From CBDAPX01 sp965198725 (GTDB taxonomy: Bacteria > Pseudomonadota > Alphaproteobacteria > Rhodobacterales > Rhodobacteraceae): a DNA stretch of 64,000 bases. Positions 53,506-62,116 of the stretch are shown piece after piece. Numbering within the stretch: the first letter of the stretch is position 1; every line of letters begins with the position of its first letter. Both the position numbers and the translations under genes were made by a program. Location: contig CBDAPX010000002.1 of assembly GCA_965198725.1 (NCBI GenBank), positions 372,001-436,000 of the forward strand. The letters run 5' to 3'. Under the pieces are notes generated by a model. It ran no database searches. It was not told where the DNA came from and saw only the letters and a list, made by a program, of their open reading frames with translations.

Positions 53506-53546
53506 GATACAAAACACAGACTGAGCTGGTTTGTCGGTTTTGTATC
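53506..53546. repeat. 10-bp inverted repeat upstream of the TIR-ORF6N gene
   Basis: GATACAAAAC (53506-53515) and GTTTTGTATC (53537-53546) are perfect inverted arms around a 21-base spacer. They lie 67-107 bases upstream of the TIR-ORF6N start and about 86 bases upstream of the divergent GcvT-family gene. The position and low GC suggest an operator or promoter region; there is no T-run to suggest a terminator. Confidence 0.55.
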
Positions 53547-53631
53547 GATTTGGGTCGGCTGGACTTGGCCTCAAATCCTGTTGCCGGGCATAACGCCATA
53601 GGAATGTGGATCAGCCGGAAAGAGGTGCGGG

Positions 53632-56139
53632 ATGAAGACCCAGGTCAAAGCATTGGTTGTGGGCGGCGGGGCCGTCGGGACGTCGATTGCATATCACTTG
53701 GCCAAAGCGGGCTGGGACGATGTCATGTTGCTGGAACGCGATGAGCTGACATCGGGCTCGACGTGGCATGCCGCAGGTCTCTTGCCGCTCTTCAACATGT
53801 CCTATGCGACAACCCACATTCACAAGTACTCGGTTGATTTCTACAAAACGCTGGAAGAGGAAACCGGTCTGAACGCGGGCTTTGCGGTCGTGGGCAACTT
53901 GCGCATGGCGCAAACGCAGGATCGGATGGACGAATACATGCTTTATGCGTCCACCGCCGAAACCTGTGACGTGAAATATGAATGGTTGACCCCCGACGAC
54001 ATCAAGGCGCGTTGGCCGCTGATCAAGACCGATGATCTGAAAGGTGCGATTTACCACACCGAGGATGGCTATATTAACCCGGCCGATGTCACGCAGGCGA
54101 TGGCCAAGGGTGCGCGTCAGCGCGGGGTCGAGATCGTGCGCAAAATGCAGGCGGATGCCTTTCATTGGACCGGCACCCATTGGGAAGTGACCTGCACCAA
54201 GATGGTCGAGCAGGGCGGCAACCTTGTCGAAAGCGACGAACAGGTCGTGATCACCGCCGAACATGTGGTGACCGCATCCGGCAACCACGCACAACGCACC
54301 GCCAAGATGCTGGGCATCAAGATGCCCGCGATCCCGGTCGAACACACCTTCATCGTGATGGATAAGGACCCGGAACTCGTCAAATGGCGCGAGGCTGGCA
54401 ACCCGGAACATCCCGTTGTGCGCGATGCTGACAACGAGTCCTATGCGCGTGAGGAACGCGGTGGCTGGATCTTGGGCATCTACGAACACGGTGCGCCAGC
54501 GCGGTTTGAACATGGTGTACCCGACAGTTTCCGCGCGGACCTCTTTCCGCTCGATCTGGACCGGATCGCCGACCAATATATGGCGATGGCCGAACGGGTG
54601 CCGTCCTGTGCGGATTCCGGTTTGAAAGACGACTTTAACGGTCCGATCTGCTATACGCCGGACGGCAACCCGCTGGTTGGGCCGGCGCCGGGTCTGCGCA
54701 ATATGTGGCTGGCCGAAGGGTTCTCTTTTGGCATTACAGCGGCTGGTGGAACCGGCTATTACCTGGCCCAGATGATGGTCGATGGCGAGGCAGAGATCGA
54801 CATGGCCTCGCTTGATCCCAAGCGCTATAGCCAAAACTGGATGACCACCGAGTTCGCGGCACGCAAGAACGAGGAATGCTACGAACACGTCTATATCCTG
54901 CACCACCCGGATGAAGAGCGTGAGGCGTGCCGCCCGCTCCGCACCGCGCCGGCTTATGACCGGCAAAAAGCGCGGGGTGCGCAGTTTGGCTGGGTCAACG
55001 GGTGGGAGCGTCCGAATTACTATGGCCCGCTTGATGCCCCCGAGAGCTTTGACAAAGACGCGCGGTCGTTCCGGCGCGGCGGCTGGTGGCAATATGCCGT
55101 TGAAGAGGCCAAAGCGGTCCGCAATGGCGTTGGTCTGATCGATGCCACGGCCTTTACCAAACATGTGGTCAAAGGACCGGGTGCGACCCAGTTCCTCGAT
55201 TGGTTCACCTGCAACAAGCTGCCCAAGGTGGGCCGCATCAATCTGACCTATGCGCTGACAGCCCACGGCACAACGCGCACCGAATACACCATCGTTCGCA
55301 ATGGCGAGAACAATTATTACCTCGTCTCTGCCGGGGCCTGGACCGAATATGATGCGGATTACCTGCGCAAAGCGGCCGAGGATAAGGCGGAAGAATTCGG
55401 TTATATCGAGATCCAGGACGTAACCACGCAGTGGGGCGTTTTTGCCATTGCCGGACCCAAATCGCGCGACGTTCTGAAAGAGGTGATCAAGGACGCCGAC
55501 CCGGAAACGGCGCTGTCGAATAAACGTTTCCCATGGTTGTCTGCTCGCCAGATTGAGCTGGGCATGTGCCCGGTCAACGCGATCCGCGTGGCCTATACTG
55601 GAGAGTTGGGTTGGGAATTGCACCACCCGATTGAAATGCAGAACTATCTCTTTGATCTGCTGGAGCAAGCGGGTGAAAAGCATGGCATGAAGCTGGTTGG
55701 CGCGCGTGCGCAAAACTGGCTGCGGCAAGAGAAGTCTTATCGCGCGTTCGGGACCGAGCTGGGCCGCGATGCAACGCCGTTAGAGGCCGATCTGCCGCGG
55801 TTTGTGGACCTGGGCAAGGAGTTCCATGGCAAGGCCAAGATGGAAGAAACAGGCGTGCGCGCAAAGTGCTGCACACTGTTGATCGATGGCCCGGCCGATG
55901 CTGACCCATGGGGGCGTGAGGCGCTTTATACCCCTGAAGGGACACGTGTGGGCCGGTTGACTTCTGGCGGGTATTCGGTGGCGTTCGAGAAATCCATCGG
56001 CATGGGCTATGTCACGCCGGATATGGCGGAGCCCGGCACCAAGCTGCAGGTCAAAATGCTTGACCAGCTTTGGGACGCCGAGGTGGTGGTCGACAGCCCC
56101 TACGACCCGAAAAACGAAACGATCCACAAGGACGGCTAA
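53632..56139 (+). CDS. GcvT-family FAD oxidoreductase (dimethylglycine/sarcosine dehydrogenase-like)
   Basis: An 835-residue flavoprotein fused to a folate-binding domain. The N-terminal DAO domain starts VKALVVGGGAVGTSIAYHL, with DELTSGSTWHAAGLLPLFN containing the His of the STWHAAG motif used for covalent FAD in dimethylglycine dehydrogenases. From about residue 440 come the FAO_M-like and GCV_T domains (GVGLIDATAFTKHVVKGPGA, YLVSAGAW, VFAIAGPKSRDVL, AYTGELGWELHHP). It would demethylate an N-methylated amine, passing the one-carbon unit to tetrahydrofolate. This type is abundant in Rhodobacterales. A terminator follows. Confidence 0.92.
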   Translation: MKTQVKALVVGGGAVGTSIAYHLAKAGWDDVMLLERDELTSGSTWHAAGLLPLFNMSYATTHIHKYSVDFYKTLEEETGLNAGFAVVGNLRMAQTQDRMDEYMLYASTAETCDVKYEWLTPDDIKARWPLIKTDDLKGAIYHTEDGYINPADVTQAMAKGARQRGVEIVRKMQADAFHWTGTHWEVTCTKMVEQGGNLVESDEQVVITAEHVVTASGNHAQRTAKMLGIKMPAIPVEHTFIVMDKDPELVKWREAGNPEHPVVRDADNESYAREERGGWILGIYEHGAPARFEHGVPDSFRADLFPLDLDRIADQYMAMAERVPSCADSGLKDDFNGPICYTPDGNPLVGPAPGLRNMWLAEGFSFGITAAGGTGYYLAQMMVDGEAEIDMASLDPKRYSQNWMTTEFAARKNEECYEHVYILHHPDEEREACRPLRTAPAYDRQKARGAQFGWVNGWERPNYYGPLDAPESFDKDARSFRRGGWWQYAVEEAKAVRNGVGLIDATAFTKHVVKGPGATQFLDWFTCNKLPKVGRINLTYALTAHGTTRTEYTIVRNGENNYYLVSAGAWTEYDADYLRKAAEDKAEEFGYIEIQDVTTQWGVFAIAGPKSRDVLKEVIKDADPETALSNKRFPWLSARQIELGMCPVNAIRVAYTGELGWELHHPIEMQNYLFDLLEQAGEKHGMKLVGARAQNWLRQEKSYRAFGTELGRDATPLEADLPRFVDLGKEFHGKAKMEETGVRAKCCTLLIDGPADADPWGREALYTPEGTRVGRLTSGGYSVAFEKSIGMGYVTPDMAEPGTKLQVKMLDQLWDAEVVVDSPYDPKNETIHKDG

Positions 56140-56161
56140 GCCAGACGAAATCGAACGTATG

Positions 56162-56195
56162 AACCCACCGCTCTTGTCGGGGCGGTGGGTTTTTT
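56162..56195 (+). terminator. rho-independent terminator after the GcvT-family gene
   Basis: AACCCACCGC (56162-56171) pairs with GCGGTGGGTT (56182-56191), a 10-bp stem with a 10-base loop, followed by TTTT. It begins 22 bases after the stop codon. This is the clearest canonical terminator of the region. Confidence 0.9.
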
Positions 56196-56252
56196 GTTGC
56201 ATCAAGCCCGGCAATTGATAGCGTTAACATCGCTTTGTGGGAGGGAGATGTC

Positions 56253-57266
56253 ATGCGCAATGTCGAGATCATCGGCGAGGCCCAGGATGGCAGTGAAGTG
56301 CAGCGCGTGGTGTTGGCATCGGGCGACCTGACCGCGACGGTCCTCAGTTTCGGCGCTGTGCTACAGGACTTGCGGATCGCGGATCATGCGTCGCCTCTCG
56401 TATTGGGATATCCGGATTTCCGAACCTATTTCCACAATCCGGGTTACTTGGGCGCGATTGTGGGGCGCTATGCCAACCGTATTGCCAGCGCGCGGTTCGA
56501 ACTTGGTGGGACAGTGTTTTGCCTAGAGCCCAATGAAGGGCCGAACCAATTGCACGGCGGAACTGGATCATCGGCTTTACGGAACTGGAAAATTCAGGAT
56601 GCCGGCGATGATTGGGTCGAACTGAGCGATCACTTGCCGGATGGCCACATGGGCTTTCCGGGCAATCTGAGCGTGGTGGCCCGGTATGCGATCATACCGC
56701 CGACTACCTTATGCCTTACGATTACGGCAACAACGGACGCCCCGACCTTGGCCAATTTCACGGGCCATTCGTATTTCAATCTGGATGGTCGGGATGACCT
56801 CTCAAGGCATCTGCTGCAAATCCATGCATCAGACTATCTGCCGGTCTCGTCCGACGGGTTGCCCATCTCTGGTCCCGCGCCCGTCGCCGGCACTGCGTTT
56901 GACTTTCGCGCCATGCAACCGTTGGTCCGGTCGGGTCGCATGACGGATTTGGACCACAATTTTTGCACAGACCACGGTGATGCGCACATCGCAGAGGTTG
57001 CCCGTCTGGCGGCGCCAGAGGCCGGGCTGGAACTGTCTGTGTCGTCGAACCAGCCGGGCCTCCAGGTCTATACCGCCGCGTCGTTGTGCACCCCACCGGG
57101 TTTAAATGGGAAACCGTATGGCGCTTTCGCTGGCTTGGCTGTGGAACCTCAGGTCTGGCCGGATGCGCCGAACCGAGCCGAATTTCCATCGGCGGTTTTG
57201 CGCCCCGGACAGCCTTATCGTCATGAAACGGTTTATTGTTTTGAACGTTCGCCCCGCAGGGAATAA
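56253..57266 (+). CDS. galM: aldose 1-epimerase
   Basis: A 337-residue galactose mutarotase-fold enzyme that interconverts the anomers of aldoses. Blocks include VLGYPDFRTYFHNPGYLGAIVGRYANRI with the NR substrate residues, NQLHGG with the first catalytic-site His, FTGHSYFNLDG (H-S-Y-F-N, second His), and AVEPQVWPDAPNRAEFPS with the catalytic Glu. ATG 56253 has GGGAGGGAG upstream. No other galactose genes are nearby. The stop codon lies in the loop of a long hairpin. Confidence 0.92.
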   Translation: MRNVEIIGEAQDGSEVQRVVLASGDLTATVLSFGAVLQDLRIADHASPLVLGYPDFRTYFHNPGYLGAIVGRYANRIASARFELGGTVFCLEPNEGPNQLHGGTGSSALRNWKIQDAGDDWVELSDHLPDGHMGFPGNLSVVARYAIIPPTTLCLTITATTDAPTLANFTGHSYFNLDGRDDLSRHLLQIHASDYLPVSSDGLPISGPAPVAGTAFDFRAMQPLVRSGRMTDLDHNFCTDHGDAHIAEVARLAAPEAGLELSVSSNQPGLQVYTAASLCTPPGLNGKPYGAFAGLAVEPQVWPDAPNRAEFPSAVLRPGQPYRHETVYCFERSPRRE

Positions 57267-57283
57267 AGGCGGGGCGAACGTTC
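57243..57283 (+). terminator. long hairpin spanning the galM stop codon
   Basis: GAACGTTCGCCCCGC (57243-57257) and GCGGGGCGAACGTTC (57269-57283) are perfect 15-bp arms with an 11-base loop that contains the TAA. No T-run follows, so it is not a canonical terminator; it may block 3' exonucleases. Some 110 bases later another inverted repeat (AAACTTTTTT, G, AAAAAAGTTT at 57392-57412) could end transcription from either side. Confidence 0.6.
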
Positions 57284-57391
57284 CGGGCCTGCTCGTGAGT
57301 GGTGCTTACCCATTGCGGCGCATGGGACAGGCAGTCTGCGCCGCGTATGTCTGTTCAACGAAAGCCTCGCGCAATTCCGTCGCCAAAAGGT

Positions 57392-57412
57392 AAACTTTTT
57401 TGAAAAAAGTTT
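57392..57412. terminator. AT-rich inverted repeat between galM and the DAO gene
   Basis: Ten-base arms AAACTTTTTT and AAAAAAGTTT around a single G lie between two convergent genes. The T and A runs could give weak bidirectional termination, although the stem is poor in GC. Confidence 0.4.
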
Positions 57413-57418
57413 TGGTTG

Positions 57419-58495
57419 TCAGCGCAGCCGGTCAGGGCGCAAGGCGGAAACGGCTTCGGCGGGCAATACGCTAGGCCGGCCCGCGACTAGATCTGCCACC
57501 AGTTGTGACGCTGCGGGCGCGGTTTGAAACCCATATCCGCCCTGACCCGCGCACCAGATAAATTGCGTTTCAGACGGGTCGGGACCCAGAACCAACGCCC
57601 GGTCCGGGGAAAAACTGCGCAGACCGGCCCAAGTTGCGATTGGTCGCGTGACCGGCTCTGTCACGCGCTCTTCATACCGGGCCATCCCTTCGGCCAGAAC
57701 CAGATCGTCGGCCCAGGCATCCATCGGCTCTGACGGGTCTTCTTCGGCGGGCGAGACCAGAAACGCACCCGCATCCGGTTTTGCGTACCAGCTTTCGCCG
57801 GGTCCAAAAATCATGGGCCAATGGGTGACATCATGCCCGCCGGGGGCCGCGATACGGGCCATGGACCGGCGCAAGGGGCGGATGCCAATCGGCGCAACGT
57901 CGGCCATTTGCGCGATGTGATCGACCCACGCGCCAGCGGCATTAACCAGCGCGCGGCAGGTGTAATGCGCTTCCCTGGCCTGCACCTCCCAACCCGTCTT
58001 GGTTCTTGTGATCGCTGTGACTTTGCGCCCGGTTTCAACAGCCCCGCCATTGCGGCGCACCGTCTTGGCGAAATCCTGGATCAACCGCTCTGTATCAATG
58101 TCATAGGCTTCGGCATGAAAGGCGGCTTGGGTCACGGTGTCCGGGTTCAGGATCGGCACCTTGGCTTGCGCCTCGGCCAGATCAATCGGATGGGCCTTGA
58201 GCGCCGCACAATCGTGGGCAAAGGCATCTTCTTCGCCCGGACCGGCCAACAGCATGAAACCGCGATCGCTCAGATACCCCCCGTTCGCAGAGCGGTGATA
58301 GTCACCACTGGCGATGTTCAGCGCGACGGTAGAGGGCAAACCATACTGCGCCTCATAGAGCGCGGCAGACCGGCCCGACGCGTGGTATCCCAACGCGCTC
58401 TCCGCCTCTAGCACGACGGTATGACCCAGCTCGGACAGCCGCGCGCCGGCCGAGGTTCCGGCGATGCCGCCACTGATCACCAGAAAGTCGATCAT
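57419..58495 (-). CDS. DAO-family FAD-dependent oxidoreductase
   Basis: A 358-residue amine or amino acid oxidase-type flavoprotein. The N-terminal fold is MIDFLVISGGIAGTSAGARL, with SGG in place of the usual GGG, then YHASGRSAALYEAQYG (substrate-side loop), ALVNAAGAWVDHIAQ (NAAGAW motif) and IWCAGQGGYGFQTAPAASQL (C-terminal FAD motif). It is similar to D-arginine/glycine oxidase-type dehydrogenases. Its ATG directly follows the TAG of the (frame-corrected) aldo/keto reductase gene, so the two are coupled. Confidence 0.88.
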   Translation of the reverse strand: MIDFLVISGGIAGTSAGARLSELGHTVVLEAESALGYHASGRSAALYEAQYGLPSTVALNIASGDYHRSANGGYLSDRGFMLLAGPGEEDAFAHDCAALKAHPIDLAEAQAKVPILNPDTVTQAAFHAEAYDIDTERLIQDFAKTVRRNGGAVETGRKVTAITRTKTGWEVQAREAHYTCRALVNAAGAWVDHIAQMADVAPIGIRPLRRSMARIAAPGGHDVTHWPMIFGPGESWYAKPDAGAFLVSPAEEDPSEPMDAWADDLVLAEGMARYEERVTEPVTRPIATWAGLRSFSPDRALVLGPDPSETQFIWCAGQGGYGFQTAPAASQLVADLVAGRPSVLPAEAVSALRPDRLR

Positions 58496-59417
58496 CTATT
58501 GTTCCTCCAGCCGGTCGGTCGCGGGGGCGGGGCGGGGAAATCGCGGCGTAAAGCGCATCATCCATGTCATAGCCTACGGCCCGCAGAGAAGGGGCCAATT
58601 GCGCGACACTTCTGGCCGAAATGATCGGACAGGGCCGGGCAGGGTGTCGGGCCACCCATGCCACGGCCAAAGTGGCGGGATGTACGCCGGCTGTTTCGGC
58701 CAATGCGGTCAGGTCATGGGCCGTGGCATGCATCCAATCAGGATCATACCGCGCCGCGTATCGCGTATCTTCGGTCAAACGGCCGCTGCCACCGGCGCTG
58801 TATTTGCCCGTCAGCAACCCGCCGCCCAAAGGCGAATAGGGGATCGCGGTGACGCCCTGATCGGCACACATTGGCAGGATTTCCACCTCTGCCTGCCGCT
58901 TAACGACGCTGTACATCGGTTGCAGGCAATCGATGTTTAGATCGCATTCGGCGGCCACCCGGATCGCTTTCATCACTTGCCATGCGGCAAAGTTCGACAA
59001 GCCGACATACCGTATCAACCCGTCCTGTTTCAAAGCGGCGAAGGTTTCCAGTGTTTCGCGCAGATCGGTGTCCGGATCGAACCGGTGCAGATACAAAAGA
59101 TCGACCGTATCGCGCGCCAAGCGTTTCCGAGACAGATCGAATTGTGATCGCATATTCCGCGCCCCAGCACCGCCCGTATACCCCACTTTGCTGGCCACGA
59201 AATAAGTGCCGGGATCCTGTGCAACCATCTGACCCAACAGAGTTTCTGATTGGCCGCCGGTATAGACATGCGCCGTATCGAAATGGGAAATCCCGGCCTC
59301 GGCGCAGGCCTCGAACATGGCCCGACTGGCTGCTTCATCGGCTGTGCCGCCGAATTGCATTGTGCCAAATGCGATTGGCAAAACGGCCGCGCCATTTTGG
59401 GTGAAAAGCTGTGTCAT
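58496..59417 (-). pseudogene. aldo/keto reductase, +1 frameshift near the 3' end
   Basis: ATG 59417 opens a NAD(P)H-dependent TIM-barrel reductase: LPIAFGTMQFGG, FDTAHVYTGGQSETLLGQ (catalytic D and Y), VASKVGYTGG (K), YLHRFDPDTD (H), GLSNFAAWQV and PYSPLGGGLLTGKY. After LYAAIS the uncorrected frame reads PPRPRDRPAGG and runs 143 bases into the next gene to 58353. In the neighbouring frame the text is ATDRLEEQ followed by TAG at 58498-58496, directly abutting the ATG of the next gene, as expected of this family. Removing one base from the G5 run at 58523-58527 joins them into a 306-residue protein. It is a real frameshift or a homopolymer error. Confidence 0.85.
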
Positions 59418-59591
59418 GCCGGCACAATTGCACGCAAGGACGACCGATAAAACCCCAGATGACCTGTGCTGGGCACGTGGCGACATGATGTCGGTTAACC
59501 TTGGGTAAGGAATACCGGACTGGCCACTGTTAACGGAACCTTTACACCTAAAGTCATTGGGGATTGACGAAAATTTATTTGAGGAAAAGCC

Positions 59592-60023
59592 ATGACTATT
59601 AGATCGATATCCCAACTCATTGAAGGCCGAAAATTGGTTTCGGTCACCCCGGACACAACCGCTCAGGACGCCTGCGCCGTTCTGGATCAGCGCAATATTG
59701 GTGCGCTTGCGGTCGTGTCAGAAAATCGGCTCGTCGGTATCCTGAGCGAGCGTGATTTGATCCGCAGGTGCTTTTGCCGAGGCGCATCCAGCGATACGCC
59801 AGTCGCAAAACTCATGACCAGCAACCCGCAGACGATCCGGCCATCCGACAGCATCGCAAGTGCGATGGAAACGATGCTCGAAGGCCGCTTTCGCCACGTT
59901 CCCGTAATGAACGAACAGGATGAGCCGATTGGCATGGTGTCGATGCGCGACATCCCGACCCAATACCGGCTGATGGTGGAACGGTTCCGCGAATACAACA
60001 GCAGCGCCATCGCCGCCCAGTGA
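59592..60023 (+). CDS. CBS domain pair protein
   Basis: A 143-residue cytoplasmic protein made of two CBS domains: residues ~10-68 (LIEGRKLVSVTPDTTAQDACAV..IGALAVVSENRLVGILSERDL) and ~75-132 (MTSNPQTIRPSDSIASAMETML..HVPVMNEQDEPIGMVSMRDI). Such stand-alone pairs bind adenine nucleotides and act as energy sensors on a partner that is not encoded here. ATTTGAGGAAAAGCC before the ATG contains the ribosome binding site. It ends in a shared bidirectional terminator. Confidence 0.92.
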   Translation: MTIRSISQLIEGRKLVSVTPDTTAQDACAVLDQRNIGALAVVSENRLVGILSERDLIRRCFCRGASSDTPVAKLMTSNPQTIRPSDSIASAMETMLEGRFRHVPVMNEQDEPIGMVSMRDIPTQYRLMVERFREYNSSAIAAQ

Positions 60024-60024
60024 C

Positions 60025-60056
60025 AAAAAAAGGCCCCGCCAAGCGCGGGGCCTTTT
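60025..60056. terminator. bidirectional rho-independent terminator
   Basis: GGCCCCGC (60032-60039) pairs with GCGGGGCC (60045-60052), an 8-bp GC-rich stem with a 5-base loop, flanked by a run of A on the left and TTTT on the right. It serves the CBS gene on the plus strand and the binding-protein gene on the minus strand, which end 9 and 26 bases or less from it. Confidence 0.9.
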
Positions 60057-60077
60057 CAAAGGTTCCAGAACGTCTGC

Positions 60078-61151
60078 TTACTGCGGGATCTCGCCTTCGA
60101 CGCCTTCGATGTAGAAGTTCATGCCGGCCAGTGTGCCGTCATCGGCCACTTCACCCTCTGCCAACCAGGCGCTTCCGTCCTGCTTGTTGATCGGACCGGT
60201 GAACGGGTGGTATTCGCCTGCAGCAATCGCGTCCATCATGCCTTGGGCTTCGGCTTGCAGATCCGCTGGGATCTTGTCGGTCATTTCACCCATTTCGACC
60301 ATGCCAGTCGACATGCCGTCCCATGTGTCGACGCTTTCCCAGTTGCCATCCATGACCGCCTTGGTGCGCGCGACATAATAGGGCGCCCAGTTGTCGATGA
60401 TCGAGGTGACGCGCGGGCCGTCCTTGTATTCTGCCATGTCAGAGGCTTGTCCGAACCCGATGACACCTTCCGCTTCCGAGGCTGCGGCCAGCGGTGCGGT
60501 GGAGTCGGTGTGCTGCAAGATCACGTCAGCGCCCTGTTCGATCAGCGCCTTGGCAGCATCGGCTTCTTTGGCCGGATCAAACCACGTGTACACCCAGATG
60601 ATCTTGAACTCGATATCAGGGTTCACTTTGCTGGCGTGCAGATAAGCGGCGTTGATGCCGCGAATCACTTCCGGGATCGGATAGGATGCGATGTAACCCA
60701 CGATGTTTGAGCTGGTCATCTTGCCCGCGATATGCCCCTGCACCGCGCGGCCTTCGTAAAAGCGGGCGGAATAGGTCGATACGTTGTCGGCGCGTTTGTA
60801 TCCGGTGGCGTGTTCGAATTTCACGTTCGGGAATTTCTGAGCGACGTTGATCGTCGGGTCCATGTAACCAAACGACGTGGTGAAGATCAGGTCAGCCCCG
60901 TCAAGCGCCATCTGCGTCATCACCCGCTCGCTGTCTGGACCTTCGGCCACGTTTTCGACGTAGACGGTTTCAACCGCGTCACCAAACGCCTCTTCCACGG
61001 CCAAACGACCCTGGTCATGTTCGTACGTCCAGCCGCCGTCGCCGATTGGCCCGACATAGACAAAGCCAACCTTGGTTTTGTCCTGTGCCACGGCCGTCGC
61101 CGCCAGGCCCAGTGCCAGCGCGGCGCTGGTCAAAAGTGTGGTAAGTTTCAT
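60078..61151 (-). CDS. BMP-family ABC transporter substrate-binding protein
   Basis: A 357-residue periplasmic lipoprotein-like binding protein with a signal peptide (MKLTTLLTSAALALGLAATAVAQ) but no lipobox. The BMP fold shows VGFVYVGPIGDGGWTYEHDQGRLA, FTTSFGYMDPTINVAQKFPNV and GADVILQHTDSTAPLAAASE. Members bind nucleosides or purines. It heads the downstream half of the importer operon with two permeases and an ATPase encoded before it on the same strand. Transcription ends at the shared terminator near 60040. Confidence 0.93.
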   Translation of the reverse strand: MKLTTLLTSAALALGLAATAVAQDKTKVGFVYVGPIGDGGWTYEHDQGRLAVEEAFGDAVETVYVENVAEGPDSERVMTQMALDGADLIFTTSFGYMDPTINVAQKFPNVKFEHATGYKRADNVSTYSARFYEGRAVQGHIAGKMTSSNIVGYIASYPIPEVIRGINAAYLHASKVNPDIEFKIIWVYTWFDPAKEADAAKALIEQGADVILQHTDSTAPLAAASEAEGVIGFGQASDMAEYKDGPRVTSIIDNWAPYYVARTKAVMDGNWESVDTWDGMSTGMVEMGEMTDKIPADLQAEAQGMMDAIAAGEYHPFTGPINKQDGSAWLAEGEVADDGTLAGMNFYIEGVEGEIPQ

Positions 61152-61195
61152 GAATGCATCCCCATTGTGGTTTTACGTTTCTTGGTTGTCGGCCC

Positions 61196-62116
61196 CTAGC
61201 TTGAGGCGTGAAAGCTGCGTCCCAGTGAGCCTGGTGCGCTGCTCTTGTCCGCGGACAGGATGACGAGGACAAGGATGGTGATTATGTACGGCGACATTGC
61301 CAGATACTCGACGGGAATGGCAACGCCCGCTGCCTGCAAATTAAGCTGCATGACCGTGACGCCGCCAAAAAGATAGGCACCCAGCAGGGCGCGCCATGGT
61401 TTCCAGCTGGCAAAGACGACCAGAGCGAGGGCAATCCACCCGATCCCGGCGGTCATGCCTTCTGTCCATTGGGGCACGCGAATAAGGCTGATATAGGCGC
61501 CACCCAACCCCGCGCACGCCCCACCAAACAGGATCGCCAGAATACGGATGCGCAATACCTTATACCCCAGCGCATGGGCGGCATCGTGGTTTTCCCCAAC
61601 CGCGCGCAGGACAAGGCCCACGCGGGTAAATTTCAACGTGACCCAGACAGCCGCGACCAGCGCAATCCCGAAATACAGGACAAAGTCATGGCCAAACAGG
61701 ATTGGCCCAATCACCGGCAGATCGCTGAGGCCGGGGATATCCAGCTTGGGCGTCGAGGGTGGTTTGATTCCAACATATCTTTGCCCCATCAGCGAACTGA
61801 TCCCCAGTCCAAAGAGGGTCAGTGCCAGACCTGACGCCACCTGGTTGGCCAACGCCACCTGCGTCAAAAGGGCAAAAACCAATGCCAACACCGCACCGCC
61901 CACCGCCGCCGCGATAAACCCGACAGTGGGAGAGCCGCTTTCCACGGTGATGGCAAATCCACAGATCGCACCGACGATCATCATGCCTTCCACGCCGAGG
62001 TTCAGAACCCCCGCCTTTTCCACCACAAGCTCGCCAATCGCAGCCAGCAACAGCGGCGTTGCGGCCACCATCAAAGACGCGATCAAAAGAACCGGGTTGA
62101 TTGCCGAAAGATCCAT
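61196..62116 (-). CDS. ABC transporter permease (BMP-associated, second subunit)
   Basis: A 306-residue membrane protein of the BPD_transp_2 family, with about eight hydrophobic segments. It starts MDLSAINPVLLIASLMVAATPLLLAAIGEL; the conserved VLNLGVEGMMIVGAICGF block and ALGYKVLRIRILAILFGGACAGLGGAYI are typical of nucleoside permease subunits of the YufQ/RfuD type. It lies 44 bases before the binding protein gene and its ATG shares one base with the stop of the companion permease gene. Confidence 0.92.
   Translation of the reverse strand: MDLSAINPVLLIASLMVAATPLLLAAIGELVVEKAGVLNLGVEGMMIVGAICGFAITVESGSPTVGFIAAAVGGAVLALVFALLTQVALANQVASGLALTLFGLGISSLMGQRYVGIKPPSTPKLDIPGLSDLPVIGPILFGHDFVLYFGIALVAAVWVTLKFTRVGLVLRAVGENHDAAHALGYKVLRIRILAILFGGACAGLGGAYISLIRVPQWTEGMTAGIGWIALALVVFASWKPWRALLGAYLFGGVTVMQLNLQAAGVAIPVEYLAMSPYIITILVLVILSADKSSAPGSLGRSFHASS

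Noticed and set aside
53611..55728. 705-codon open frame on the minus strand
   Set aside because: It is antisense to the GcvT-family gene, which has clear domains throughout; the antisense product shows no recognisable family and is a high-GC shadow.
57243..57283. GAACGTTC in the galM hairpin as a copy of the GGAACGTTCC operator
   Set aside because: It is one arm of a terminator-like hairpin at a gene end, not upstream of a gene, and matches only the inner 8 bases.
58353..58495. A 143-base overlap between the aldo/keto reductase and the DAO gene
   Set aside because: The overlapping tail is out-of-frame sequence created by the frameshift; with one G removed the reductase stops directly before the DAO start codon.
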